From NCBI RefSeq assembly GCF_021869535.1, contig NW_026262593.1, positions 53,679,318 to 53,743,317 of the forward strand: a stretch of DNA of 64,000 nucleotides, written 5' to 3'. Both the position numbers and the translations under genes were made by a program. Shown piece after piece: positions 21,231 to 35,444 of this stretch (positions within the stretch are counted from its first letter, which is position 1; the number at the start of each line of letters is the position of its first letter). The notes under the pieces were generated by a model. That model made no database searches. It was not told the origin of the DNA and worked only from the letters and a program-made list of their open reading frames with translations. The DNA is from Mytilus californianus. Lineage: Eukaryota; Mollusca; Bivalvia; Mytilida; Mytilidae.

Positions 21231-21639
21231 ATTCTACCTGTCTATTACTCGGCCTAGTTAGCGTGAATTAAATTGAAACGAAAGTGGAAATTCTTCTAAA
21301 CCTAGCAGACATTTTTAAATTTTAAAGGTAAGTTAAATAGTTCTGTTTAATATTCAATAGTTTTAGTATCCGATATGATCTTATTAAAATATATATTTGT
21401 GTGTTAAAGTATATGACCATTATGAAGAGATTGTTATATGCTATGATTGTTGATTTGTGAACATACTCTGATCCAAGGATCACCGAAAGGCAAAAAAATC
21501 ACTTTATTGTGAATTTTTCTCATTTTGGACAACCGTCTCTTTTTCTTTTTTGTCGAGCCTCCGACTTTTGTCGTAAAAGCGAGACAGCGATCATACATTC
21601 CGTCGTCGGCGTCCACAAATATTCGCTCTGCGGTTAAAG

Positions 21640-22300
21640 TTTTTGAAAATTTAATAACTTCTCAAACTGTCCTTGATTTGTACCAAACTTGGACAGAAGC
21701 TTGTTTATGATCATACGATACATGTAGTAGCCAAAAGTAAATTTTGTAAAAAAATCCTGTTTTCCCGTATTTTACTTATAAATGGACTTAGTTTTTCTGC
21801 CAGTTTACATAACATTCACTGTCGTTAAAGTTACAAAATTTATCTATTTTTTGTTTGTTTTCTAATTTTCTTTTACAAATTGTGACTTGGATGGAGAGTT
21901 GTCTCATTGGCACTCATACCACATCTTCTTATATCTAATTAATAACTTAGTTATTTTTTTTCTGCCAGTTAACATGACATTCACTCTGGTTAAATTTTAA
22001 CAAATCTTAATAACTTTCTTAAACTATCCTGGATTTGTACTAAACCTGGACAGAAGCTTTTTTATGATCAACAACTAGTATCTAAATGGAAATTTTATAA
22101 AATTTATTTCCTGTTTTTCCGTTTATATTTCACTTAAAAAATGGTTTAGTTTTTCTTCCAGTTAACATGACATACAGTCTATCTGCAGTTGAAGTTTTTA
22201 AAACATTTATTAGATCCACAAACCATCCTGGATTTTTACCAACTTACTTGGACAGAAGCTTCTTACAATGAAAAGATAGTCTCTAGAGAAAAAAATTAAA
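21640..22300 (+). repeat. Tandem 160-200 bp 'ttggacagaagctt' units, array unit 1
   Basis: 'ctggatttgtaccaaacttg' or close variants recur near 21,671, 22,028 and 22,225, each followed by 'ttatgatca' and 'atggacttagtttttctgcc'. Equivalent blocks are at 27,070-27,990, 33,150-34,085 and 39,395-40,355 with three to five units, so unit number varies between the large copies. Confidence 0.8.
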
Positions 22301-23076
22301 TAAGTATTTCCCCATTGTTGTAAAATGAATCTATTATGTGTATTCCTTTATCACACTGAAAACATATATAGTCAACAGCAAAATTAAGCGAGACAAGGGG
22401 ATTCGCGGAACCCTTACGAATTTTGTTTTGTTACCCCCCACCCCCCCCCCCCCCCCCTTTTTTTTTGAAGTCCGGAATCAACCACTGGTTAAAGGTATCA
22501 TTTGTTACACATATATGCCCTCCCACTCCCAGGGCTTCATTCGGAAATTAGAAATATAATTGAGAATGGAAACGGGGAATGTGTCAAAGAGACAAGTAAG
22601 TTTATATATAACATCAGGAACATATATATTGACTATATTGATATGCTGTTCCCAGATTACATTTTGTATATAAAACTTGTCTCAAGATAGGATTCTCTTT
22701 TGACCCACTTTCTTCTATAAGTTTTATCATTTCTACATGAATATGTATCTGGTTGTAAGGGCGTTATTCCTGGTTCTCATACCCCCCCAAAAAAAACCAA
22801 CATTGATTATACATTTTCAAATTTTCAAATTGAGTATTGAAGACTACCTGCAACAAGTAACTAGCTAACAAAAAACTAAATATTTTAGCGAGTTATTTAA
22901 TTTAATGTATAGTAAACACAAATTAAAAGCAAAACTTCTTAATATAAGCTTTTTCAATCGTAAAAATAGAAGCACTGATAGTAGGGATGACGCGGTGTCA
23001 ATTTAGCTCTTTAAAGGACAGTAGTATTTTAAAGACAACTTTATATACTAGCAATAAAGAACCATCTAATAAAACT

Positions 23077-23580
23077 GAGAATGGAAACAATGAATGTGTC
23101 AAAGAGACAACAACCCGACAAAAGAGCAAGTCAACCAATGGGTCCTCCACACAGCGAGAAAATCCTGTACCCGGAGGTGGATGTTAGCTGGTACCGAAAG
23201 GCTTAACAAAGATGTATACTTGTTCAGCGAAAAAGGACATCACACTAAACTTTAAAACATATAAATGAATCAAAATAAAAAAAAAAAAAAAAAAAAAACA
23301 TACAACATGTACAAGACTAACAATGGCCAGAGGTTCCTGACTTGGGATAGGCACAAAAATGGGACTGAGTTAAAATGTTTTGTGAGACCTCAAACCCCCC
23401 TGGTAATACCTCTAGCCAATGTGGAATAAACAAACACCCAGCAATGTGCACAGTAAAACTCAGTTTAAAAGAAATCCGAGTCCGATATTGAATGGATAAC
23501 AGAAGAAACTAAGCAAAATGACAATGATCAACATAAATTAACAAAGAGCTACTAGCAGTTACTAACATGCCAGCTTCAGT
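23077..23580 (+). repeat. Interspersed repeat S2, array unit 1
   Basis: Starts 'gagaatggaaacaatgaatg', has 'gtgtcaaagagacaacaacc', 'cagcgagaaaatcctg', 'ttcctgacttgggatagg', 'gccaatgtggaataaac' and 'caaaatgacaatgatcaac'. Equivalent copies are at 28,773-29,270, 34,866-35,360 and 41,246-41,705. Separate copies lie at 51,889-52,400 (+) and 55,716-55,862 (-). A head-only fragment is at 22,557-22,595. Confidence 0.8.
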
Positions 23581-23622
23581 AAAATCTGTCGCAAACTTGT
23601 ACATCTAGTAGAAATTTGGTAT

Positions 23623-23660
<38 letters not shown>

Positions 23661-25594
23661 CAACTTTACAGAGAAACACACCAGCTGATAATCATTTAAA
23701 AAGATCAGAAACATATGGTATTACAATGTATATGTATCTGAAAAGATCAATCTTTTATCTTTCTATGGATTCTTTACGGCGGAATGTATGCGTATGCACA
23801 AAAAGATCCATATGTATTTGCAGCTACCACAAAAGACTTTTTGTTAAATTTGTCAATTATTTAAAAGCTCCATACTGTATTTTAAGTAAAAACACGTATA
23901 TAAGATACATACAATAAAAAATTATGCACCTACATTAAGCTTTTGTAGCCTATTGAAACAGATGTAAACAATTTAAATATACCAACTTGGCCTTTTTAAC
24001 CTTCTCTAATAAAGAGTTTTATTTATTTTGTTTAATCTCAATAGGGTATCAGCCTGTGTGAGTTAGGTCATTCATTAGAATAACTATAAACCGGTTTCTT
24101 TTCAGTCATCTCCTGTAGCTTGATTGGCTAGCATGCAATAACTATTGTACCAAAGACACGATTTACAAATGCAAATACGTCTCTGATTGTATTTACACTC
24201 ATCAAATATAGGTAGTAGCTAACAAGCGTGACGAAAAATTTACATTAGGAAGATTTCCTGTTGATTGAATTGATTATAAAATTTAAATGATCAGGTGCCT
24301 TAGGTTAAAATACCACATACCCGTACTAATCATTATTTTTATACATGAATTTAAACTTGAGATTTATTAAAAATGGTTCTAAAATATAATAGAAATAAAA
24401 TTCAAATTATGGACAAAAAGAATCAAAAATAAATAATTAAAGAACCCAATTCAAACCCTCATTTATTTATAACCAGAATGGGAATAATTTCAAAACCATG
24501 TAACGTCATGTATTACAGAATTTGAAGAATAGTCAACTGATATTAATCAGTAAGTTAAGTTGATTTAAGTTACAATTATCAGTGATTTGATTGAAACATA
24601 AAAAAATGCATAACTCAAGTCTAACGTTTTTTTTTCAAGTAAGTTTAATTTCTTTATTCCACATTGTATATTGCTATTTAACAGTATTTGTATAAGGTAT
24701 TTGTAAACAAATCAATGATATCTTGGATAATCGGATGATTGGCTAAATCGTAAAAGAAATCGTTATCGTCATAAAAAATAATAAAAAAAAAACAGAGAAT
24801 AATTAATTTTAAGTTATCTTCACAGAACACTGCTTTACAATCTATAAAATATAAATAAGACTAACTTTCAAATTTAAACATTCCTTTAGCAGGATTGAAT
24901 ATAAAAACATATATATGTTAATGTTTTTTAATGAATATTTAGAGAAGAATTAAGCGGCATGATATTCAAAACACTATGGACAGTTTGATTTCTAGATACC
25001 CTAGGACAGCTATCTTGAAAAGGTCATTATGCAAATCGTATATCATTGTATTGTTTTCCCGCCAGATTTTTTCAAATCAATTCGTATTTTTTTATACTAA
25101 AGTCAAGGAGAGCATATGGTCATGCGTTTTCCCGATGTTAATACCAACTATGTATTTTAGTGTCGGATGAGAAAGGCTTTGTTAATGTTATGTAAACGAG
25201 TGATTTTGTCAAGCGTAAGAGAAAGATAAATTGTATCCAACTTTCTATGTTTAGTTCCTAGGTTCCCATACCTGTTGTTGTCCATACTTGATTATCCCAT
25301 CGGTTTCTCTTACGCCTTCTTCATCATACATGGAAAGATAACAGGAAAATCACATTGCAGAACAACACAACAAGATATTCTATATCACTTATCAAAGTTC
25401 AAAGCAATTAAAAATGAAACAAAGAAAAAAAGGATGAAAAGCATTACCCCCAAAAAGTTGATTACTCCACAACCTATCTAGAATCGATGCGAATGTCCAT
25501 CATTTTAGGCCTAAGTAGATTAACTTTTTGTTGTAATGTTACTATCTTATAAATGTTTATCCCACGTACCTTTTTCTATATTTCTTTTCTACAG

Positions 25595-25739
25595 AAAAGT
25601 CAAACAGACTAGTGAATCGCATGAACGACTAACGTTGTTGATCCTTATTTCAAAATTAGAATATAAAATGCATTATTTAATGGAACAATTGCTAGTGGTT
25701 ACGCAAATAAGTTACGTACAATATGATTGCCGTTGTTAA
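25595..25739 (+). other. Short conserved open stretch after a splice-acceptor-like site (unit 1)
   Basis: A pyrimidine tract ending 'tttcttttctacag' is followed by 47 open codons ending ESHERL...YVQYDCRC and TAA. The same structure with the same stop is at 31,504-31,648 and 37,744-37,888. Most differences between the copies change the amino acid, so there is no sign of selection on the protein. Could be a duplicated last exon of an unknown gene or conserved non-coding DNA. Confidence 0.3.
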
Positions 25740-25805
25740 ATAACTAGGCTCATCATCTCCTATTATTCATTTCAATACTTTATGCTTTCAATTTTTTCTT
25801 AAACA

Positions 25806-28800
25806 CCCCAATGAGACAACTCTCCATCAGAGACCAAATGACATAGGGGTTATAACTACTGTAGGACACCGTAAAACCTTCAACAATGACCTAAACCCAT
25901 ACCGCATATTTCACTGTTACAAGTTTAATCAAAAATAGATTTTACATAATTGATCCACGTAAAAGAATTATTTCCATTTTCAAGTAAATTAAACATAAAC
26001 TTGTAGCGTTTCCCAGAGAGTTTATCAACATTTGTTACAAGAAACAAATCATTTTCATTTTGCTTCTAATTTCGATAGGATATCTGCCAAGTTCACCATA
26101 GACATTTGTGGTCGATGACCTTAATCAAAGACGGATTTAGGGGAAGGCCCAGGGGGCCCGGTCCGCCCTTTTGTGGGGAAAAATAGTTGATTATATAGAG
26201 AATCACTGAAGCATGATTTGAGCGGGCCACCTCTTAGGCAGTCAGTGGGTCCCCACTTTTGAAAATTTCTGGATCCGCCACTGCTATCCAAAGATTTTCT
26301 TGTAGAACTGTAACTGTATCTTCTCAATATCCATCTTATTCGAACTTATACTATGCCTTGAATGCCAAGATGCATGAATTTGAACAGATTACCGCAGATC
26401 TCCACATTAATTAGTGGTTTTCCCCTCCCCCGATTTTTAACGAAATTCCTGTTTACAGTTCAGTTTTAAACATATATTCTACCTCTATATTATAACTAAA
26501 ATATGGTCGTATTATTTGCTAACTGTTCAATTATAACCACTTAGTATATACATACTGATATTTTTAAATGACAACCTTTAGCGGCCTCTTAATTTGTTCA
26601 GTGATCATATATATTGCATTGCGTTGGATGGCATTGTATTCTATACGAAATACACGTATGCAACATATGACTTGGCGACACTCGGCCTAGTTTGTGTCAA
26701 TTAAATTAAAACGAAAGTCGAAATTCTTCTAAACCTAGCAGACATTTTTTAAATTTTAAAGGTAAGTTAAATAGTTCTGTTTAATATTCAGTAGTTTTAG
26801 TATCCGATATCATCTTATTGAAATATATTTTTGTGTTAAAGTATATGACAATTATGAAGAGATTATTATATGCTATGATTGTTGATTTGTGAACATACAC
26901 TATCCAAGGATCATATAAAGGCAAAAAAATCATTTTATTGTGAATTTTTCTCATTTTGGACAACCGTCTCTTTTCTTTTTTGTCGAGCCTCCGACTTTTG
27001 TCGCAAAAGCGAGACAGCGATCCTACATTCCGTCGTCGGCGCCCACAAATATTCGCTCTGCGGTTAAAGTTTTTGAAAATTTAATAACTTCTCAAACTAT
27101 CCTGGATTTGTACCAAACTTGGACAGAAGGTTGTTTATGATCATAAGATACATGTAGTAGAAGTAAATTTTGTAAAATAATCCTGTTTTCCCGTATTCTA
27201 CTTATAGATATGGACTTAGTTTTTCTGCCAGTTTACATAACATTCACTGACGTTAAATTTACAAAATTTATCTATTTTTTTTTCGTTTTCTAATTTTCTT
27301 TTACAAATTGTGACTTGGATGGAGAGTTTTCTCATTGGCACCGATACCACATCTTCTTATATCTAATTAATAATTTCTTAAACTATCCTGGATTTGTACC
27401 AAACTTGGACAGAAGCTTTTCTATGATCAAACGCTAGTATCTAGAAGGAAATTTTGTGAAAAATTATTTCCTGCTTTTTCGTATGTATATCACTTATAAA
27501 TGGACTTTTTCTGCCAGTTAACATGACATTCACTCTGGTTAAAATTTAACAAATTTTAATAACTTTCTTAAACTATCCTGGATTTGTACCAAATTTGGAC
27601 AGAAGCTTGTTTAAAATCATAAGATAGTATCCAGAAGTAAAAATGTGATTAAAAAAATCCTGTTTACCCGTATTTTACTAATAAATGGACTTAGTTTATC
27701 TGCCAGTTAACATTACATTCACTTCGTAAGTAAATAAAACTTTTGTTTGTTTTCTAATTTTCTTTTACAAATTGTGACTTGGATGGAGAGTTGTCTCCTT
27801 GGCACTCATACCACATCTTCTTATATTTAATTAATATCTTAGTTTTTTTTTTCTGCCAGTCAACATGACATTCACTCTGGTTACCTGCAGTTCAAGTTTT
27901 TAAAACATTTATTAGATCCATAAACCATCCTGGATTTTTACGAAACTTGGACAGAAGCTTCTTACAATGAAAAGATAGTCTCTAGAGAAAAAATTAAAAA
28001 AGTATTTCCCCATTGTTGTAAAATAAATCTATTATATGCATTCCTTTATCACACTGAAAACATATATAAACAACAGGAAAATTAAGCGAGACAAGGGGAT
28101 CCGCGGAACCCTTACGAATTTTATTTTGTTACCCCCCCCCCCCCCCCCTTTTTTTTTGAAGTCCGGAATCAACCACTGGTAAACGGTATCCTTTGTTACA
28201 CATATATGCCCTCCCACTGTCAGGGCTTCATTCGGAAATTGAAAATATAATTGAGAATGGAAACGGGGAATGTGTCAAAGAGACAAGTAAGTTTATATAT
28301 AACATCAGGAACATATATATTGAATATATTGATGTACTGTTCCCAGATTACATTTTATATATAAAACTTGTCTCAAGATAGGATTCTATTTTGACCCACT
28401 TTCTTCTATAAGTTTGATCATTTCTACATGAATATGTGTCTGGTCGTAAGGGCGTTATTCCTGGTTCTCATATTTCCCCCAAAACAACAGTGAATATACA
28501 TTTTCTAATTTTCAAATTGAGTATTTAAGACTATCTGCCACAAGTAATCAGCTAACATGACAGTTTTGCATGTAAATATTTTAGAGAGTTATTTAATTTA
28601 ATTTATAGTAAACACATTTTAAAAGCAAAACTTCTTAATATAAGCTTTTTCAATCGTAAAAATAGAAGCCATGGTAGTAGGGATGACGCGGTGTCAATTT
28701 AGCTCTTAAAAGGAAAGAGGTATTTTAAAAGACAAATTTATCTACTAGCAATAAAGCACCATCTAATAAAACTGAGAATGGAAACAGGGAATGTGTCAAA

Positions 28801-31800
28801 GAGACAACAACCCGACCAAAGAGCAAGTCAACCAACGGGTCCTCCACATAGCGAGAAAATCCTGCACCCGGAGGCGGACGTTAGCTGGTCCCTGAAGGTT
28901 TAACAAAGATGTATACTTGTTCAGCGAAAAAGGACATCACTCTAAACTTCAAAACATATAAATGAATCAAATTTAAAAACAAAACAATACATACAACATG
29001 TACAAGACTAACAATGGCCAGAGGTTCCTGACTTGGGATAGGCACAAAAATGGGACTGAGTTAACATGTTTTGGGAGATCTCAAACCCCCCTAGTAATAC
29101 CTCTAGCCAATGTGGAATGAACAAATACCCAGCAATGTGCACAGTAACACTCAGTTTAAAAGAAATCCGAGTCCGATATTGAATGGGTAACAGAAAAAAC
29201 TAAGCAAAATGACAATGATCAACATAAATTAACAAAGGACTACTAGCAGTTACTAAGATGCCAGCTTCAGACCTCAATTAAATTGACTGAGAGATTAATA
29301 TGTCTCCATCATAATGTTTTTTTATGCCTCTAGTCAACCTAAAGTATTATCTGATCAGTTGTCAGCGCCGGGGGAATTTTCGAAAGTTCATTTTTAAAAA
29401 GTTCTAATTAATTATTTCGTGGAAAGGCCGACTAAAAATGTTTAGAGGTTGAAGACTAATAACCCTACATAACACAAATATTTTTTTAAAAGTTATTCAT
29501 AAAAAAGATCCATAAGTAAAATCTGTCGCAAACTTGTACATCTAGTAGAAATTTGTTATTAGATAGATAGATAGATACTAGATACAAGTTAACAGAGAAA
29601 CACACCAGCTGACAATCATTTAAAAAGATCAGAAACATATGGTATTTCAATGTATATATATCTGAAAAGATCAATCTTTTATCTTTCTATGGATTCTTTA
29701 CGGCGGAATGTATGCTTATGCACAAAAAGATCCACATGTATTTGCAGCTACCACAATCGACTTTTTGTGAAAATTTGTCATTAATTTAAAAGCTCCATAC
29801 TGTAATTTAAGTATACGTATACAAGACACATACAATCAAAAATTATGCACCTACATTATATTTTTGTAACCTATTGAAATAGATGTAAACAATTCAAATA
29901 TACCAACTTGACCTTTTTAACCTTCTCTAACAAGAGTTCCATTTATTTTGTTTAATCTGAACTGTGTATCAGCCTGTGTGAGTTAGGTTATTTATCAAAA
30001 TAACTATAAACGTTTTTTTTCCAGTCATCTCCTGTTATTTGATTGGCTAGCATGCAATAACTATTGTACCAAAGACACGATTTACAAATGTAAATACGTC
30101 TCTGATTGTATTTACACTCATCAAATATAGGTAGAAGCTAACAAGCGTGACGAAAACATCAATTTGGAAGATTTCTTGTTGATTGAATTGATTATAAAAT
30201 TTAAATGATCAGGTGCCTTAGTTTAAAATACCACATACCCGTACTAATCTTTATATTTATACCTGAATTTAAACCACAGATTTATTAAAAATGGTTCTAA
30301 AATATGATAGAAATAAAATTCAAATTATGGATAAAAAGAATCAAAAATAAATATTTAAAGAACCCAATTCAAACCCTCATTTTTTTATAACCGGAATGGG
30401 AAGAATTTCAAAACCATGTAAGGTCATGTATTACAGAATTTGAAGAACAGTCAGCTGATATTAATCAGTAATTTAGGTTGATTTAAGTTATAATTATCAG
30501 TGATTTTCTTAAAACATAAAAAAATTGCATAACTCAAGTCTTATGTTTTTTTTTCAAGTAAGTTTAATTTCTTTATTTTACATAATGTATATTGCTATTT
30601 AACAGTATTTGTATAAGGTATTTGTAAACAAATCAATGATATCTTGGATAATCGGATGATTGGCTAAATCGTAAAAGAAATCGTTATCGTCATAACAAAT
30701 AATATAAAAGAACAGAGAGTAATTAATTTTAAGTTACCTTGACAGACGGCTTTAAAATCTATAAAATATAAATAAGACTAATTTTCAAATTTAAACATTT
30801 CTTTAGCAGGATTGAATATAAAAACATGTATATGTTAATGTTTTTTAATGAATTTTAAGTGAAGAATTAAGCGGCATGATATTCAAAACACTATGGACAG
30901 TTTGATTTCTAGATACCCTAGGAAAGCTAGCTTGAAAAGGTCATTGTGCAAATCGTATATCATTGTATTGTTTTCCCGCAAGATTTTTTCAAATCAATTC
31001 GTATTTTTTATACTAAAGTCAAGGAGAGCATATGGTAATGCGTTTTCCCGACGATAATATCAACTACAAATTTCAGTGTCGGATGAGAAAGGCTTTGTTT
31101 TAAACGAGCGAGTTTGTCAAGCGTAAGATAAAGATAAATTGTATCCAACTGTCTAAGTCTAGCTCCTAGGTTCCCATACCTGTTGTTGTCCATACTTGAT
31201 TGTCCCATCGGTTTCTCTTACGCCTTATTCATTATACATGGAAAGATAACAGGAAAATCACATTGAAGAACAACACAACAAGATATTCTATATCACTTAT
31301 CCTAGTTCAAAGCAATTAAAAATGAAACAAAGAAAAAAAGGATGAAAAGCATTACCCCCAAAAATTTGATTACTCCACAACCTATCTAGAGTCGATGCGA
31401 ATTTCCATCATTTAAGGCCTATGTAGATTAACTTTTTGTTGTTATGTTACTATCTTATAGATGTTTTTCCGACGTATCTTTTTCTATATTTTTTCTTCTT
31501 CAGAAAAGTCAAACGGACATGTGAATCGCATGAACGACTAACTTTTTTGGTCCTTATTGCAAAATTAGAATATAAAATGCATTATTTAATGGAACAATTG
31601 CTAGTGGTTACGCAAATAAATTACGTACAATATGATTGCCGTTGTTAAATAACTAGGCTCATCATCTCCTATTATTTATTTCAATACTTTATGTTTCCAA
31701 TTTTTTCTTAAATGTATTACCCTGTTTTTCTTTCTTGTTAACATGTGTTATACAATTATATGCATAAAACATATGAACAAATTTTACCAAAAAGAAAAAG

Positions 31801-31861
31801 CTGTAAAATTGTTTTTGTTTCCGTATTCCGTTCCGTTCTCCGTTTCCGCCGTTTAGCAACA
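25806..31861 (+). repeat. Array unit 2
   Basis: Starts with an S1 fragment lacking its head. Carries the GGATCCGCC MITE (26,127-26,285), the 160-200 bp units (27,070-27,990), a poly-C tract (28,131-28,148), S2 (28,773-29,270) and a short TAGA tract (29,562-29,576). It has the extra segment 29,271-29,517 shared only with unit 4. Confidence 0.85.
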
Positions 31862-32185
31862 CCCCAGTGAGACAACTCTCCATCAGAGACCGAATGACAT
31901 AGGGGTTATAGCTACTATAGGACACCGTAAAGCCTTCAACAATGACCTAAACGCATAGCGCATATTTCACTGTTACAAGTTTGATCAAAAATAGATTTTA
32001 CATGAATGATTCAAATAAATTCAACATAAACTTGTAGCGTTTTCCAGAGAGTTTACCCTTTGTGGGAAAAAAATAGTTGATTATATAGAGAATCACTGAA
32101 GCATGACTTGAGCGGGCCACCTCTTAGGCAGTCAGAGGGTCCCCACTTATGAAAATTTCTGGATCCGCCACTGCTTGTAGAACTG

Positions 32186-32398
32186 TTGTCACAGAATAGA
32201 AGTTCCTTCATAATATAAGTTCCAAATGGAAACAATATTCTGGAATATTATTTCCACTGGAATAAATATTACAGTAAATGTTCCTAACGGAATAAATGGT
32301 ATAGAATATTTGTTCCAACAGGAACAGATATTATGACATTGTTTATAACAAAGTTTCTAGTGGAACTTCTGTTAGGCGGAACAAATATATGTTGACAC
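32186..32398. mobile_element. Unit-3-specific insertion, about 210 bp, MITE-like
   Basis: The other units read 'gtagaactgtaactgtatc' without a break; here a segment starting 'TGTCACAGAATAGAAGTTCC' and ending 'GGAACAAATATATGTTGACA' is inserted, with 'tgt' at both edges. The ends are partly complementary (TGTCA and GTTCC blocks). The interior has several TTCC/GGAA inverted motifs. Confidence 0.65.
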
Positions 32399-35300
32399 TG
32401 TAACTGTATCTTCTCAATATCCATCTTATTCGAACTTATACTATGCCTTGAATGCCAAGATGCATGAATTTGGACCGATTATCGCAGATCTCTACATTAA
32501 TTACTGGTTTTCCCCTCCCCCCCATTTTTTACGAAATTCCTGTTTACAGTTCAGTTTTAAATATATATTCTACCTCTCTATTATAACTAAAATATGGACG
32601 TATTATTTGCTAAATATTCAATTATAATGACTTATATACATACTGATATTTTTAAATGACAACCTTTAGCGGCCTCTTAATTGGTTAAGTGATCATATAT
32701 ATTGCATTGCATTGGATGGCATTGTATTCAAAACGAAATACCCGTATGCAACATATGACTTGGCGACACTCGGCCTAGTTTATGTCAATTAAATTGAAAC
32801 GAAAGTCGAAATTCTTCTAAACCTAGCAGACATTTTTTTATTTTTTAAGGTAAGTTAAATCGTTCTGTTTAATATTCAATAGTTTTAGTATCCGATATGA
32901 TCTTATTGCAATATATTTTTGTGTGTTATAGTATATGACCATTATGAAGAGATTATTATATGCTATGATTGTTGATTTGTGAACATACACTGATCCAAGG
33001 ATCACCGAAAGGCAAAAAAATCACTTTATTGTGCATTTTTCTCATTTTGGACAACCGTTTCTTTTCTTTTTTGTCGAGCCTCCGACTTTTGTCGTAAAAG
33101 CGAGACAGCGATCATACATTCCGTTGTCGGCGTCCACAAATATTCGCTCTGCGTTAAAGTTTTTGAAAATTTAATAACTTCTCAAACTGTCCTTGATTTG
33201 TACCAAACTTTGACAGAAGCTTGTTTATGATCATACGATACATGTAGTAGCCAAAAGTAAATTTTGTAAAAAAATCCTGTTTTCCCGTATTTTACTTATA
33301 AATGGACTTAGTTTTTCTGCCAGTTTACATAACATTCACTGTCGTTAAAGTTACAAAATTTATCTTATTTTTGTTTGTTTTCTAATTTTCTTTTACAAAA
33401 TGTTACTTGGATGGAGAGTTGTCTCATTGGCACCCATACCACATCTTCTTTTATCTAATTAATAATTTCTTAAACTATCCTGGATTTGTACCAAATTTGG
33501 ACAGAAGCTTGTTTAAAATCATAAGATATTATCCAGAAGTAAATTTGTTAAAAAAAAATCCTGTTTACCCGTATTTAACTTATAAATGGACTTAGTTTTT
33601 CTGCCAGTTAACATTGCATTCACTTCGTGGTTAAAGTTTAAAATTTTATCTAATTTTTGTTTGTTTTCTAATTTTCTTTTACAAATTGTGACTTGGATGG
33701 AGAGTTGTCTCATTGGCACTCATACCACTTCTTCTTATATCTAATTAATAACTTAGTTATTTTTTTCTGCCAGTTAACATGACATTCACTCTGGTTAAAT
33801 TTTAACAAATCATAATAACTTTCTTAAACTATCCTAGATTTGTACTAAACCTGGACAGAAGCTTTTTTATGATCAACAACTAGTATCTAAATGGAAATTT
33901 TATAAAATTTATTTCCTGTTTTTCCGTTTATATTTCACTTAAAAAATGGTTTAGTTTTTCTTCCAGTTAACATGACATACAGTCTATCTGCAGTTGAAGT
34001 TTTTAAAACATTTATTAGATCCACAAACCATCCTGGATTTTTACCAACTTACTTGGACAGAAACTTCTTACAATGAAAAGATAGTCTCTAGAGAAAAAAA
34101 TTAAATAAGTATTTCCCCATTGTTGTAAAATAAATCTATTATGTGTATTCCTTTATCACACTGAAAACATATATAGACAACAGCAAAATTAAGGGAGACA
34201 AGGGGATCCGCGGAACCCTTACGAATTTTTTTTTAGTTACCCCCCTTTTTTTTGAAGTCCGGAATCAACCACTGGTTAAAGGTATCCTTTGTTACACATA
34301 TATGCCCTCCCACTCTCAGGGCTTCATTCGGAAATTGGAAATATAATTGAGAATGGAAACGGGGAATGTGTCAAAGAGACAAGTAAGTTTATATATAACA
34401 TCAGGAACATATATATTGAATATATTGATGTACTGTTCCCAGATTACATTTTGTATATAAAACTTGTCTCAAGATAGGATTCTCTTTTGACCCACTTTCT
34501 TCTATAAGTTTTATCATTTCTACATGAATATGTATCTGGTCGTAAGGGCGTTATTCCTGGTTCTCATACCTCCCCCCAAAAAAAACAACATTGATTATAC
34601 ATTTTCAAATTTTCAAATTGAGTATTGAAGACTACCTGCAACAAGTAACTAGCTAACAAAAAACTAAATATTATAGCGAGTTATTTAATTTAATTCATAG
34701 TAAACACAAATTAAAAGCAAAACTTCTTAATATAAGCCTTTTAAATCGTAAAAATAGAAGCACTGATAGTAGGGATGACGCGGTGTCAATTTAGCTCTTT
34801 AAAGGACAGTAGTATTTTAAAGACAACTTTATATACTAGCAATAAAGAACCATCTAATAAAACTGAGAATGGAAACAATGAATGTGTCAAAGAGACAACA
34901 ACCCGACAAAAGAGCAAGTCAACCAATGGGTCCTCCACACAGCGAGAAAATCCTGCACCCGGAAGTGGATGTTAGCTGGTCCCTAAAGGCTTAACAAAGA
35001 TGTATACTTGTTCAGCGAAAAAGGACATCACACTAAACTTTAAAACATATAAATGAATCAAAATTAAAAGCAAAAACAAAAAAAACATACATGTACAAGA
35101 CTAAAAATGGCCAGATGTTTCTGTCTTGGGATAGGCACAAAAATAGGTCTGAGTTAAAATGTTTTGTGAGACCTCAAACCCCCCTGGTAATACCTCTAGC
35201 CAATGTGGAATAAACAAACACCCAGCAATGTGCACAGTAAAACTCAGTTTAAAAGAAATCCGAGTCCGATATTGAATGGATAACAGAAGAAACTAAGCAA

Positions 35301-35406
35301 AATGACAATGATCAACATAAATTAACAAAGAGCTACTAGCAGTTACTAACATGCCAGCTTCAGTAAAATCTGTCGCAAACTTGTACATCTAGTAGAAATT
35401 GGGTAT

Positions 35407-35444
<38 letters not shown>

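Larger units (their letters stand above)
20396..25805 (+). repeat. Array unit 1
   Basis: The left edge lies inside an S1 repeat whose head (20,371-20,395) is present only here. Contains two 'GGATCCGCC' MITEs (20,700-20,876 and the extra one at 21,081-21,230), a poly-C tract (22,434-22,457), an S2 repeat (23,077-23,580) and a TAGA microsatellite (23,622-23,662). It lacks the 250-bp segment present in units 2 and 4 after the S2 repeat. Confidence 0.85.

Noticed and set aside
22338..22690. Overlapping small frames recurring in each array unit (also near 28,193, 34,143 and 40,512)
   Set aside because: They arise from the shared S2 head fragment and flanking repeat, and lengths change with the poly-C tract.
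31008..31208. Minus-strand 66-codon frame in array unit 2
   Set aside because: Not kept open in units 1 and 3, and no similarity recognised.
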